A DNA stretch of 64,000 nt, from NCBI RefSeq assembly GCF_003119115.1, contig NZ_CP022364.1:1078501-1142500 (forward strand), in the 5' to 3' direction. A program made the position numbers and the translations under genes. A model generated the notes under the pieces. That model did no database searches, was not told the origin of the DNA, and saw nothing but the letters and a program-made list of their open reading frames with translations. Positions 36,338-46,470 of this stretch are shown here, in pieces. The DNA is from Azospirillum sp. TSH58 (lineage in GTDB: Bacteria > Pseudomonadota > Alphaproteobacteria > Azospirillales > Azospirillaceae). Numbering within the stretch: position 1 is the stretch's first letter; each line of letters starts with the position of its first letter.

Positions 36338-39300
36338 TCAGCCGACCGCCTCGCCGATCGTTTCAGGGGCGGCGTCGTGACGGGCGATGAAGGCCACGAA
36401 GTCGTCGTAGGGCATGGGGCGGCCCAGCAGATAGCCCTGGATCTGGTCGCAGCCCAGCCGGGCGAGCCCGCCGAACTGCTCCTCCGTCTCCACCCCTTCG
36501 GCCAGGGTCTGCATGCGCAGCGAGCGCGCCATGCCGATGATCGCCTCGGCGATGGCCCCGCCGTCGGACCCGTCGGTCAGGCTGGTCACGAAGGAGCGGT
36601 CGATCTTCAGCTTGTCGACGCGGAAGCGCTTCAGATAGCTGAGGCTGGAGTAGCCGGTGCCGAAATCGTCGATGGCCAGCGCCACCCCCATCTCGCGCAG
36701 CCGGGCGAAGGTCCCGGTGACCATGTCGGACTCGTCCATCAGGACGCTTTCCGTCACCTCCAGCTCCAGGCAGCGGGCCGGCACCTTGTAGGCGTCCAGC
36801 CAGAAGGCCACGCGGTCGGCCAGACCGGGACGGCGCAGCTGCACCGCCGACAGGTTGATGGCGATGAGCAGCGGATGGCCGCGGGCGAGCAGGTCGGCGG
36901 CGCGGCGGCAGGCCTCGCCCAGCACCCAGTCGCCGATCGGCTGGATCAGGCCGGTGTCCTCGGCCACCGGGATGAACTGGCCGGGCGGGATCATCGTGCC
37001 GTCGCGGCGGCGCCAGCGCAGAAGCCCCTCCGCCCCCACCAGACGGCGGCCGTCCACCGCGAACTGCGGCTGGAAATGCAGCTCCAGCTCGTTGTCGGCC
37101 AGGGCGTGGCGCAGGTTGCTTTCCAGCCACATCCGCTCCGACGCCCGCTTGTTCAGCTCCGGCGTGAAGAACTGGTGGTTGGCGCGCCCCGCCTCCTTGG
37201 CGGCGTACATCGCCATGTCCGCGCATTTCAGAAGCGCGTCGATGGACGGCGCGTCGTCGGGGTAGAGCGCGATGCCGATGGACGGTGATATCTGCAGCTC
37301 GTGCCCGTCCACCGGGAAGGACTCGGTCATCGCCCGCAGCACCTTGCGGGCCACCGAGCAGGCCGCGTCCGGACCGTCCAGGTCGTTGAGGAGGATGACG
37401 AACTCGTCGCCGCCCTGGCGGCTGACCGTGTCGCTGGCCCGCACCGTCTCCAGCAGACGCGCCCCCACCGCGCGCAGCAGCCGGTCGCCGACGCCGTGCC
37501 CCAGGCTGTCGTTGATGGTCTTGAAGCGGTCGAGATCGACGAACAGCAGGCCCACCTTGGTGCCGTGCCGGTCGGCGGCGAGCATCGCCCGCTCCAGCCG
37601 GTCGCGCAGCAGGAAGCGGTTGGGCAGGTCGGTCAGGAAGTCGTACTGCGCCAGATGCCGGATGCGCTCCTCCTGGGCGCGCTTCTCGGTGATGTCGGAG
37701 AAGGCGGCGATGTAGTTGACGGCCTCCCCCGCCTCGTTGCGCACGACCTGGATGCTGAGCCACTCCGGATAGACCTCGCCGGACTTGCGCTTGTTCCAGA
37801 TCTCGCCGGACCAGTGGCCCTCCTCCTTCAGCTTCGCCCACATGTCGGCGTAGTAGATCCCGTCCTGCCGGCCCGAGGCGAGCATGGCCGGATCGCCGCC
37901 GATCACCTCCTCGCGGCTGTAGCCGGTGATGCGGCAGAAGGCGTCGTTCACCGCGACGATGCGGTTCTTCTCGTTGGTGACGACCATGCCTTCGGCGGCG
38001 TTGTCGAACACCTTGGCGGACAGCCGCAGCTCCCACTCCGCGCGCTTGCGCTCGGAGATGTCGCGGGCGATCGCGCAGTAGTAGGCGTCGCCCTCGTAGG
38101 TGACGCGGCTGGCCGTCACCTCCAGCTCCAGCGTCCGTCCGTCGCGCGTGTGGTAGAACGTCTCGTAATGGGCCGACGCCTCGGCCGACGCGTCGCGGAA
38201 GCGCTCCAGCAGGTCGGCGTGGCCGCCCGCCAGCCCGGCCAGCGGGGCGCCCAGCGCAGCGCAGCCGAAGGGGTTGACGTAGGCGATGCGCAGCTCCGCG
38301 TCCGCCAGCACGACGATCTCGGACACATGGTCGACGAAGAAGTTGGCGAGGTAGAGCTGCCGCGCCCGCTCGCGCAGCATGCTGTCGCTCTCCCGCATGT
38401 TGGACTGGTAGCCGCGGACGATGCGGCGGACCCAGCCGGTGACCAGCCAGGACACCCAGGCCGAGGCGCCCAGCGCCAGCGCCAGCACCGCCACGGTGGT
38501 CAGGATGCGCTTCTTCATGCCGGCGCTGATCTCGGCCCGCCGCTGGGCCAGCACGGCGTCGATGTCGTCGGTGTAGAAGCCGGCGACCAGCACCCACCCC
38601 CAGACGTCCGGCGCCGTGGCGTAGGACAGTTTCGGCGCCGGGCGCCCGGTGACCGGATGCACCCAGTCGAAACGCAGCTCCCCCCCGCCCGTCAGCCCGG
38701 CCTCCAGCAGGCGGGTGACCAGATCCCGTTCGGTCTCCCAGGGCAGGTCGCGGGCGTTCTTGCCCTCCGCCGCCGGGGAGGTCGGCGAGAGCAGCACCTC
38801 GCCGTCCTCCCGCAGCACGGCGATGAAGCCCGAATCCCCGAAGCGCCGCGCGCGCAGCCGCTCCAGCGTCTCGCGCTGGAGCTTCTCCTCCACCGCCCCG
38901 ACATAGTCGCCGGCGCCGATCAGCCAGTTGAACGGCTCGAACCGGCGGACATAGGCGAACTTGTCGGACATGCTGTGCGGGTTGCCCGGCGCGTACCAGC
39001 GGTAGCGGGTGAAGCCCTGCATCTCCGGATCGTCCACGGCGCGGATCAGGTTGCGCATGATCGGGCGCCCCTGGTCGTCGCGGTTGTCGAGCAGCGAGCT
39101 GCCCTCCCGCTGCGGGTCGATGGGCAGCAGCACGCAGGTGCCCTGCATGTCGTCGATGAAGTAGTAGCCGCGCCCGCCGAAGAAGCGCAGGGGCCGCAGG
39201 GTTTCCTTGATCGACTGCCGGATCGACACCTCCGGCAGATACTCCTTCTCGCGCTCGTAGATGGTCCAGGCGATGCCGTAGGCCTCGTCCACCTTGGCGC

Positions 39301-39592
39301 GCAGCTCGGCGCGCAGAAGCGGCTCGGTGCGCGACCGCATGTAGGCGAGGTAGGAGCGCGCGTTCTCCAGCTCCTCCCGCAGGGTCTGGCGCTGCTCCTC
39401 CCGGTAGCGGGCCTCGGTCTGCTTCAGATCGGCTTCGAAATCCATCCGGTGCTGCCAGATGAAATAGGCGCCCAGGCCCAGCACCACCGCCGCGACCAGG
39501 AACAGGGAGGCCAAGAACTGGAGACGGTAAAGGCGCCTCTCGTCCGAAGTCCGGGACGGCTCGCGCATCAACTCGGCGATCGGATCGGACAA
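36338..39592 (-). CDS. Cache-PAS-PAS-GGDEF-EAL c-di-GMP signalling protein
   Basis: This 1084-residue membrane protein should sense a periplasmic ligand and make or break c-di-GMP. In order: a membrane helix (about 24-46), a periplasmic Cache-type domain (about 60-350), a second helix (about 365-385), two PAS domains (about 415-650), GGDEF (about 660-820) and EAL (about 830-1065). The cyclase motif is RQGGDEF, intact. The phosphodiesterase motif is EGLLRW in place of EALLRW, with DDFGTGYSS present. The start is a TTG at 39592, with AGGAGGG 6 nt upstream; the frame extends to 39652. Confidence 0.88.
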   Translation of the reverse strand: MSDPIAELMREPSRTSDERRLYRLQFLASLFLVAAVVLGLGAYFIWQHRMDFEADLKQTEARYREEQRQTLREELENARSYLAYMRSRTEPLLRAELRAKVDEAYGIAWTIYEREKEYLPEVSIRQSIKETLRPLRFFGGRGYYFIDDMQGTCVLLPIDPQREGSSLLDNRDDQGRPIMRNLIRAVDDPEMQGFTRYRWYAPGNPHSMSDKFAYVRRFEPFNWLIGAGDYVGAVEEKLQRETLERLRARRFGDSGFIAVLREDGEVLLSPTSPAAEGKNARDLPWETERDLVTRLLEAGLTGGGELRFDWVHPVTGRPAPKLSYATAPDVWGWVLVAGFYTDDIDAVLAQRRAEISAGMKKRILTTVAVLALALGASAWVSWLVTGWVRRIVRGYQSNMRESDSMLRERARQLYLANFFVDHVSEIVVLADAELRIAYVNPFGCAALGAPLAGLAGGHADLLERFRDASAEASAHYETFYHTRDGRTLELEVTASRVTYEGDAYYCAIARDISERKRAEWELRLSAKVFDNAAEGMVVTNEKNRIVAVNDAFCRITGYSREEVIGGDPAMLASGRQDGIYYADMWAKLKEEGHWSGEIWNKRKSGEVYPEWLSIQVVRNEAGEAVNYIAAFSDITEKRAQEERIRHLAQYDFLTDLPNRFLLRDRLERAMLAADRHGTKVGLLFVDLDRFKTINDSLGHGVGDRLLRAVGARLLETVRASDTVSRQGGDEFVILLNDLDGPDAACSVARKVLRAMTESFPVDGHELQISPSIGIALYPDDAPSIDALLKCADMAMYAAKEAGRANHQFFTPELNKRASERMWLESNLRHALADNELELHFQPQFAVDGRRLVGAEGLLRWRRRDGTMIPPGQFIPVAEDTGLIQPIGDWVLGEACRRAADLLARGHPLLIAINLSAVQLRRPGLADRVAFWLDAYKVPARCLELEVTESVLMDESDMVTGTFARLREMGVALAIDDFGTGYSSLSYLKRFRVDKLKIDRSFVTSLTDGSDGGAIAEAIIGMARSLRMQTLAEGVETEEQFGGLARLGCDQIQGYLLGRPMPYDDFVAFIARHDAAPETIGEAVG

Positions 39593-39927
39593 CGAAAGCC
39601 CTCCTGGAACCACGCCCGGCTTAGCCCGTCCGCGGCGCACAGTGTAGATCATTAGTGCGCGTGACAGGGACTCGGCAAGATCAAGGTGAAGAAGCCGGCG
39701 CGACGAATTGCCAGTCTTTGCGATTTTTCCGAGAGGACAGGCCCGCCTTCGAAAACCTTATGACGCGCACCCCGCATCCGGCGGGGCTGCGAAGGGGCTT
39801 TGCAGCGCCGTCCGGCGCGGTTATGGTCCCGCGCGCGAGCAACAGGGGGCGGTTTCCGCCACTGCAAAGTCCCGATGCGCCCCCGCCCGTCCCAAAGCGT
39901 TCAGGTCCGCCACCCCCGGAGAGTCCG
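39593..39927 (+). other. 335-bp gap before purB; probable purB promoter
   Basis: No credible gene is seen. The region is a mixture of GC-rich and moderately AT-rich segments (near 39700-39730, CAGTCTTTGCGATTTTTCC). An open frame continues into purB from 39655 but has no family similarity before 39928. The promoters of purB and of the signalling protein are probably here. Confidence 0.4.
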
Positions 39928-41223
39928 ATGATCCCCCGCTACACCCGCCCCGAAATGGCCCGCATCTGGGAGCCGGAGAACCGGTTCCGCATCTGGTTCG
40001 AGATCGAGGCGCACGCCTGCGACGCGCAGGCGGAGCTGGGGGTCATCCCGAAGGAGGCCGCCGCCGCCGTGTGGGAGCGCGGCAAGTGGGAGATCGACCG
40101 CATCGACGAGATCGAGCGGGAGACCCGCCACGACGTCATCGCCTTCCTGACCAACCTCGCCGAATATGTCGGGCCGGAGGCGCGCTTCGTCCACCAGGGC
40201 ATGACCTCGTCGGACGTGCTGGACACCTGCCTCGCCGTGCAGATGACCCAGGCCGCCGACCTGCTGCTCGACGACATGGACAAGCTGCTGGCCGTGCTGA
40301 AGCGCCGCGCCTATGAGCACAAGGACACCGTCACCATCGGGCGCAGCCACGGCATCCACGCCGAGCCGACGACCTTCGGCCTGAAGCTGGCCGGCCATTA
40401 CGCCGCCTTCGCCCGCGGGCGGGAGCGTCTGGTCCAGGCGCGCGCCGACATCGCCACCTGCGCCATCTCGGGCGCGGTCGGCACCTTCGCCAACATCGAC
40501 CCGCGGGTCGAGGAGCATGTCGCCGCCAAGATGGGGCTGACGCCGGAGCCGGTGTCCACCCAGGTCATCCCGCGCGACCGCCACGCCTTCTACTTCTCGG
40601 TTCTGGGCGTCATCGCCTCGTCGATCGAGAATCTGGCCGTGGAGATCCGCCACCTCCAGCGCACCGAGGTGCGCGAGGCGGAGGAGTATTTCCATCCGGG
40701 CCAGAAGGGCTCCTCGGCGATGCCGCACAAGCGCAACCCGGTGCTGTCGGAGAACCTGACGGGTCTGGCGCGCATCGTCCGCGCCGCCGTCGTCCCGGCG
40801 CTGGAGAACGTCGCCCTGTGGCACGAGCGCGACATCTCCCACAGCTCGGTCGAGCGCATGTTCGGCCCCGACGCCACGGTGACGCTGGACTTCGCGCTGG
40901 GCCGCCTGACCGGCATGATGGACAAGCTGGTGGTCTATCCGGAGCGCATGCAGAAGAACCTGGACGACCTGGGCGGCCTGGTCTTCTCGCAGCGCGTCCT
41001 GCTGGCCCTGACCCAGGCCGGGATGAGCCGCGAGGACAGCTACAAGGCGGTGCAGCGCAACGCCATGCAGGTGTGGGAGAAGGGCGGCAACTTCCTCGAT
41101 CTGCTGTCGTCGGACGCCGACGTGGCGAAGCACATCTCCCGCGAGACGCTCGCCCCGATGTTCGACATGACCTACCACACGAAGAACGTCGACATGGTGT
41201 TCAAGCGCGTGTTCGGCGAGTGA
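39928..41223 (+). CDS. purB: Adenylosuccinate lyase
   Basis: PurB acts twice in purine synthesis, on SAICAR and on adenylosuccinate. The signature SSAMPHKRNPVLSENL carries the flexible catalytic loop. MTSSDVLDTCLAVQ and IGRSHGIHAEPTTFGLKLAG are also conserved, and the opening MIPRYTRPEMARIWEPENRF is typical of the short bacterial form. At 431 residues the length is normal. The ATG at 39928 marks the family N-terminus. Confidence 0.97.
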   Translation: MIPRYTRPEMARIWEPENRFRIWFEIEAHACDAQAELGVIPKEAAAAVWERGKWEIDRIDEIERETRHDVIAFLTNLAEYVGPEARFVHQGMTSSDVLDTCLAVQMTQAADLLLDDMDKLLAVLKRRAYEHKDTVTIGRSHGIHAEPTTFGLKLAGHYAAFARGRERLVQARADIATCAISGAVGTFANIDPRVEEHVAAKMGLTPEPVSTQVIPRDRHAFYFSVLGVIASSIENLAVEIRHLQRTEVREAEEYFHPGQKGSSAMPHKRNPVLSENLTGLARIVRAAVVPALENVALWHERDISHSSVERMFGPDATVTLDFALGRLTGMMDKLVVYPERMQKNLDDLGGLVFSQRVLLALTQAGMSREDSYKAVQRNAMQVWEKGGNFLDLLSSDADVAKHISRETLAPMFDMTYHTKNVDMVFKRVFGE

Positions 41224-41251
41224 TCGGCCGGGGGCTTCGCTGATCCGCGGG

Positions 41252-41325
41252 AGCCCCCGCCCTTCCCGCTTCGCGGGCCCCTTCCCTCCCCTGCGAAGCG
41301 GGGGAGGGTCAGGGAGGGGGCAAGC
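41252..41325. repeat. Intergenic palindromic element (copy 2, imperfect)
   Basis: GCCCCCGCCCT on the left pairs, with one mismatch, with AGGGAGGGGGC on the right. The inner part has CCCCTTCCCTCCCCTGCGAA and GCGGGGGAGGG strings like those of copies at 19002 and 50457. It lies between the convergent purB and DUF1476 genes. Confidence 0.55.
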
Positions 41326-41328
41326 CCC

Positions 41329-41649
41329 TTACTCCGCGTGCACCTGCTGGCGGGCGACGTCCAGCAACAGGGCCAGCTCCTTCTCCACCCGGTGGTCGGA
41401 GATGTCGACTCCCTTGGCGTGCAGGTCGGCGGCCAGCCGGTCGCGGATGTCGTGCGGACCGGTGGCCGAAATGTCGGCGTCGATGATCTGGCGGACATAG
41501 GCGTCGGCCTCGCCCCCCGTCAGGCCCAGCAGGCTCGCCGCCCAGAGACCCGCCAGCCGGTCGCGGCGCGCGCGAATCCTGAAGAGCAGGTCCTGGTCGT
41601 GCTGGAACTTGTTCTCGAAGGCCCTCTCGCGCTCGTCGAAGGTCGTCAT
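41329..41649 (-). CDS. DUF1476 protein, ATP synthase zeta-like
   Basis: This 106-residue helical protein matches DUF1476: MTTFDERERAFENKFQHDQD, then RARRDRLAGLWAASLLGLTG and DIRDRLAADLHAKGVDISDH. In Paracoccus and relatives this family includes the zeta subunit, which inhibits reverse rotation of the F1-ATPase. Whether this copy inhibits ATPase is an inference. The ATG at 41649 is the family start; the frame extends upstream. Its presence supports an alphaproteobacterial origin. Confidence 0.9.
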   Translation of the reverse strand: MTTFDERERAFENKFQHDQDLLFRIRARRDRLAGLWAASLLGLTGGEADAYVRQIIDADISATGPHDIRDRLAADLHAKGVDISDHRVEKELALLLDVARQQVHAE

Positions 41650-41801
41650 GGGACCCGGCTCCTTGGATTGGTTTTGCGCTCCCAGATACAAGACTATATA
41701 GCCGGTGGATCGGGCGTCGTCATCGCCCCCACCCACCGGCCAATCGGCGAATCCGGCGTGCGGCGACATACCCAAGAGGGAAGCGGAAGGCAAGATTCCC
41801 C

Positions 41802-42590
41802 ATGTGCAGCGTGATCCTCCTGCGACGACCGGACGCAACATGGCCCCTGATCCTGGGCGCCAACCGCGACGAGATGGCCGGGCGGCCCTGGAAGGCCCCG
41901 GCGCGCCACTGGCCCGACCGGCCCAACGTGGTCGCCGGGCTGGACGAGCTGGCCGGCGGCTCCTGGCTGGGCCTGAACGACGAGGGAGTCGTCGCCGCGG
42001 TGCTGAACCGCATGGGCACGCTGGGACCGGAGGCCGGCAAGCGGTCGCGCGGGGAGCTGGTGCTGGACGCTCTGGATTTCGCCGACGCGGCGGAGGCGGC
42101 GGAGGCCATGGCGCAGCTCGACACGCGGGCCTACCGCCCCTTCAACCTGCTGATCGCCGACAACCGCGACGCCCGGCTGCTGGTCCATCGCGGCCCCTCC
42201 CCGCGCAACCGCCCGGAGGTGGTCGAGATCCCCGAAGGCGTGCACATGATCACCGCCAGCGACCTGGATGACGTGGCGGAGGACCCGCGGCAGGCCCAGT
42301 ATCTCCCTCTCTTCCAGCACGCGGCACCGCCCGATCCGGAGCGGGGCGAGGCCGGGGGCCTGTGGGGCGGCTGGCCGGAGCTGCTGGCGAGCCGCATCTG
42401 GGACGACGGCGAGCGGGGCGAGCGGGGCGAGCGCGGGGCGATGAACTTCCTGCTGCCCTCCGGCTTCGGCACGGTGTCGAGCGCGCTGATCGCCCTGCCC
42501 GCCGTGGAGCGCCCGGATCTGGACCCCGTCTGGCACTTCGCCGCCGGCCGCCCTCACGAGGCGCCGTGGCAGCCCGTCCCCCTGGGGTGA
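41802..42590 (+). CDS. NRDE-family (DUF833) protein
   Basis: This 262-residue protein starts with [20 protein letters not shown] and carries the family motif ANRDEM. The N-terminal Cys is conserved and suggests an Ntn-hydrolase-like fold. The molecular function is not established. A short run [12 protein letters not shown] (about residues 205-216) comes from 9-bp repeats. It lies between divergent DUF1476 and purC, and is not obviously in the purine operon. Confidence 0.85.
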   Translation: MCSVILLRRPDATWPLILGANRDEMAGRPWKAPARHWPDRPNVVAGLDELAGGSWLGLNDEGVVAAVLNRMGTLGPEAGKRSRGELVLDALDFADAAEAAEAMAQLDTRAYRPFNLLIADNRDARLLVHRGPSPRNRPEVVEIPEGVHMITASDLDDVAEDPRQAQYLPLFQHAAPPDPERGEAGGLWGGWPELLASRIWDDGERGERGERGAMNFLLPSGFGTVSSALIALPAVERPDLDPVWHFAAGRPHEAPWQPVPLG

Positions 42591-42705
42591 GGCGGCGGCG
42601 GACCCCGCGCATTGTGTTCCCTGGGCCAGCTTGCTATATCACTCGTGCATATCCCCTGGACCGGTCACCCGCCGGTCCAGGCTACACGTTTTTGGACGAT
42701 CTCTC

Positions 42706-43470
<765 letters not shown>

Positions 43471-43516
43471 TTCCTTTTCCCCACCCCATCAGCACCATCA
43501 AGCGAGCGGACATCCG

Positions 43517-43759
43517 ATGAAGGCGAAGGTTCACGTCACCCTCAAGCGCGGCGTTCTCGACCCCCAGGGCAAGGCCATCGCGCACGCGCTGCACACGCTG
43601 GGCTTCGACGGCGTCGAGGACGTCCGCGCCGGCAAGGTCATCGAGCTTCAGCTCAAGAGCACCGACGAGGCCGCCGCCCGCAAGGAGGTCGAGGCCATGT
43701 GCAGCAAGCTGCTGGCCAACACCGTGATCGAAGACTACGCGATCGAGCTGGTGGCCTGA
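43517..43759 (+). CDS. purS: FGAM synthase subunit PurS
   Basis: PurS bridges PurQ and PurL in the three-part FGAM synthase. The 80-residue sequence MKAKVHVTLKRGVLDPQGKA, then IAHALHTLGFDGVEDVRAGK and LLANTVIEDYAIEL, is a complete match to the family. It is normally followed by purQ, but here a strong terminator and four unrelated genes intervene. A 15-bp duplication (43745-43774) repeats the last codons just after the stop. Confidence 0.96.
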   Translation: MKAKVHVTLKRGVLDPQGKAIAHALHTLGFDGVEDVRAGKVIELQLKSTDEAAARKEVEAMCSKLLANTVIEDYAIELVA

Positions 43760-43803
43760 GAGCTGGTGGCCCGAGGCCGCTTCCGCTCAATCCTGCCTGT
43801 CAA

Positions 43804-43842
43804 AAAATGGGGGATGCGCAACCGCTGCGCATCCCCCATTTT
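43804..43842 (+). terminator. Strong stem-loop terminator after purS
   Basis: AAAATGGGGGATGCGCA pairs perfectly over 17 bp with TGCGCATCCCCCATTTT, leaving a 5-nt loop. The flanking A-run and T-run allow function in either direction. It closes the purC-purS unit and lies just before the glycosylase start. Confidence 0.9.
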
Positions 43843-43851
43843 CGTTCGGCC

Positions 43852-44487
43852 ATGTCCATCGACCATCTCTCCGCGCTCGATCCCATCTTCGCCGAGTCCC
43901 TGCGCGTCGGCGGCCCGACGGTGCGCGACTTCCGCCGCCCGGACGGCTTCTCCGGCCTGCTCTGCCTGATCATCGAGCAGCAGCTCTCCACCACGGTCGC
44001 CGCGGCGCTGTGGGCGAAGCTCCAGGCCATGGTCGGGGTGGTGACGCCCGATGCCATCCTGGCCCTACCCGACGAGGATCTGCGGGCCTGCGGCCTGTCG
44101 CGCCAGAAGATCGGCTACGCCCGCGGGCTGGCGCAGACGGTCGCGGACGGCCGGCTGGACTTCGACGCCATCCACGGGATGGACGACGAGGAGGCCATCG
44201 CCGCCCTGATCGCGCTGAAGGGCATCGGGCGCTGGACCGCCGAAATCTATCTGATGATGGCGCTCGGCCGGCCGGACATCTGGCCGGTCGGCGACCTCGC
44301 CATCCAGCTGGGCGTGCAGCGGCTGAAGGGCTGGGCGGAGAAGCCCACCCAGGCGCAGCTCCTGGCCGTCGCCGAGCCCTGGCGCCCGCACCGCAGCCTC
44401 GCCGCCAAGCTGGTGTGGCACCATTACGTGGCCTTGCAGGAGCAGGCCAGAGCCCTCAAACCGACCAAAGGGAAAAAGACTCCGTGA
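43852..44487 (+). CDS. DNA-3-methyladenine glycosylase II-type (AlkA-like)
   Basis: This 211-residue HhH-GPD protein should excise alkylated bases. The helix-hairpin-helix is LIALKGIGRWTAEIYLMMAL, and the catalytic Asp is in WPVGDLAIQLG. LIIEQQLSTTVAAALWAKL is the N-terminal signature. There is no AdaA or methyltransferase fusion. It starts 9 nt after the terminator and lacks a clear ribosome site. The stop overlaps the MOSC gene start as GTGA. Confidence 0.9.
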   Translation: MSIDHLSALDPIFAESLRVGGPTVRDFRRPDGFSGLLCLIIEQQLSTTVAAALWAKLQAMVGVVTPDAILALPDEDLRACGLSRQKIGYARGLAQTVADGRLDFDAIHGMDDEEAIAALIALKGIGRWTAEIYLMMALGRPDIWPVGDLAIQLGVQRLKGWAEKPTQAQLLAVAEPWRPHRSLAAKLVWHHYVALQEQARALKPTKGKKTP

Positions 44488-45173
44488 CCGAGACCACCAT
44501 CCGCGCCGTCCTCGTCGGCAAGGTCGCCGCCTTCGGCCCGCCGGGGCGGACCAGCGCCATCGCCAAGCTCCCGGTGGACGGCCCGCGCGCGGTCGGTCCC
44601 GAGGGCTTCCTGGACGACGAGCAGGCCGACCGCCGCGTCCATGGCGGGCCGGACAAGGCCATCCACCATTACCCGCTGGACCACCACCCGGCGTGGCGGG
44701 ACGAGCTGGGCGGGGAGGTCCCGCTGCTCGGCCAGCCCGGCGCCTTCGGCGAGAACATCGCCACGCTGGGGCTGACCGAGGCCGACGTCTGCGTCGGCGA
44801 CCGCTTCCGCGCCGGCACCGCCCTGCTGGAGGTCGCCCAGGCCCGCCAGCCCTGCTGGAAGCTGAACCACCGCTTCGCCGTGCCCGACATGGCCAAGCGC
44901 GTCCAGACCACCGGGCGCACCGGCTGGTACTATCGCGTGCCGGAACCCGGCGTGATCGGTCCCGGCGACCGGCTGGCTCTGGTCGAGCGGCCCTACCCGC
45001 ACTGGACGCTCGCCCGGTTGCTGCACGTCCTCTATGTGGACACCCAGAACCGCGAGGCGCTGGCCGAGATGGCCGCCCTGCCCGTGCTGGCCCAGACGTG
45101 GCGCACGCTGGCCGAGCGCCGGCTGACCCAGGGCGTCGAGGACTGGAACAAGCGCCTGAACGGCGGCGACTGA
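44484..45173 (+). CDS. MOSC-domain protein (YiiM-like)
   Basis: MOSC proteins are related to the molybdenum cofactor sulfurase C-terminus and often handle sulfur carried on a Cys. Visible motifs are GFLDDEQADRRVHGGPDKAIHHY, AFGENIATLGL and EVAQARQPCWKL, the last with the conserved Cys. At 229 residues it is a stand-alone MOSC/3-alpha protein like YiiM. GTG at 44484 overlaps the glycosylase stop. YiiM-like proteins reduce hydroxylated purine analogues, which fits its position beside a DNA repair gene. Confidence 0.88.
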   Translation: MTETTIRAVLVGKVAAFGPPGRTSAIAKLPVDGPRAVGPEGFLDDEQADRRVHGGPDKAIHHYPLDHHPAWRDELGGEVPLLGQPGAFGENIATLGLTEADVCVGDRFRAGTALLEVAQARQPCWKLNHRFAVPDMAKRVQTTGRTGWYYRVPEPGVIGPGDRLALVERPYPHWTLARLLHVLYVDTQNREALAEMAALPVLAQTWRTLAERRLTQGVEDWNKRLNGGD

Positions 45174-45177
45174 ACGG

Positions 45178-46353
45178 TCAGCGGCGGGCGGTTGCCCACA
45201 GCACCCCCGCCGCCGCCACCGCCACCAGCGCCAGGACGGCGGAGAGCAGAAGCGCCGCCGTCTCCCCCGCCCGCTCGATGATGACCGCGTAGCCCATCGG
45301 CGCCAGGGCGGCGGCGTAGAAGCTCGGCACCAGCAGCCGCCCGACCGTCCGGCCGTAGCTCTGCGGGTCGAACAACACCAGCGGCAGCGTGCCGCGCACG
45401 ATGGTCGCCAGCCCGGCCCCCGCCCCGAACAGCAGGGAGAAGGCGACGCCGGCGGCCAGCGCCGCGCCGCTCCACAGCCCGATGATGAAGCCGGGCAGCA
45501 GCAGGCCGCAGGCGAGCAGCGCCAGGGCGGTGGGGTGCAGGCGCGACCCGGACATCACCTCGCACAGCCGGGCCGAGGACTGGCCGACGCCGCGCACCGT
45601 GGAGATCCATACCGCCGCCGCGGGCGCCGCCCCCAGCCCGACCAGGATGCCGATCATGTGCGCCGACATCGCCGAGGTCAGCACGCCGACCGCCGTGGTC
45701 ATCACCATGTAGAACACAGGCGCCACCCAGGCCCGCCGTCGCGGGTCCACGGGTCCGGCGGGTTCCGTTCCGGCCGGCACCGGCGGGCGCACGTAACGGT
45801 CGGACGGGATGGCGGCGTGCAGCGGGATCGTCAGAAGCGCGATGACGGCGTAGGCGACCAGGGCGCCGCGCCAGCCCCAGGCGTCGGCCATCGCCTGCCC
45901 CACCGGCCACAGCACGGTCGACGCCAGCCCGCCCAGCAGCGTGATCTGCGAGATCGGCACCCGCGCCAGCGGGCCGCCCAGCCGGGCCAGCGCGGCGAAG
46001 GCCGCCTCGTACAGGCTCGCCCGCATCGCCAGACCCAGCACCAGCCAGGAGGCGTAGTAGCTCACCAGCCCGGTGGAGGACGCCAGCCCCAGGCACCCCG
46101 CCGCCGTCAGCAGCGAGCCGATGACCATCACCGGGCGCCCGCCCCAGCGGTCGATGGCCCGCCCGACGCTGCCCGACACCACCCCCATGACCAGAAGCGC
46201 CGCCGTGAAGCCGCCGAAGGCCACCGGAAGGCTCAAGTCCAGGTCGGCGGCCATGGGATTCCCGAAGATGGCGATCAGGTAATAGGAAATTCCCCAGCAC
46301 AGCAGCTGCGAGACGCCAAGGAACCAGACCAGCCGGCGGGTGATGTGCGACAT
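45178..46353 (-). CDS. MFS transporter
   Basis: This 391-residue protein has about 12 hydrophobic segments and an MFS-type loop, VGRAIDRWGGRPVMVIG, between helices 2 and 3. It is divergent from a LysR gene, with GACAA-N5-TTGTC between them, so it may be under LysR control. The substrate is unknown. It starts MSHITRRLVWFLGVSQLLCW. The stop lies 4 nt from the convergent MOSC gene. Confidence 0.83.
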   Translation of the reverse strand: MSHITRRLVWFLGVSQLLCWGISYYLIAIFGNPMAADLDLSLPVAFGGFTAALLVMGVVSGSVGRAIDRWGGRPVMVIGSLLTAAGCLGLASSTGLVSYYASWLVLGLAMRASLYEAAFAALARLGGPLARVPISQITLLGGLASTVLWPVGQAMADAWGWRGALVAYAVIALLTIPLHAAIPSDRYVRPPVPAGTEPAGPVDPRRRAWVAPVFYMVMTTAVGVLTSAMSAHMIGILVGLGAAPAAAVWISTVRGVGQSSARLCEVMSGSRLHPTALALLACGLLLPGFIIGLWSGAALAAGVAFSLLFGAGAGLATIVRGTLPLVLFDPQSYGRTVGRLLVPSFYAAALAPMGYAVIIERAGETAALLLSAVLALVAVAAAGVLWATARR

Positions 46354-46425
46354 GATGGACCAGAGGATGACGGGGCCAGGAGGCGACGGAAAGCGGCAGG
46401 CACCCTAGCCAGCCGGTAGGAAACC

Positions 46426-46440
46426 GACAAACGACTTGTC
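46426..46440. promoter_or_regulatory. Candidate LysR operator
   Basis: GACAA-ACGAC-TTGTC is a perfect 5-bp inverted repeat with a 5-nt spacer, in the 117-bp region between the divergent MFS and LysR genes. This fits the usual LysR-type layout. A second CGGT-N6-ACCG pair lies just upstream (about 46414-46427). Confidence 0.5.
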
Positions 46441-46470
46441 TTCCGCCGACCGGTGAGAAAAACTCAACGG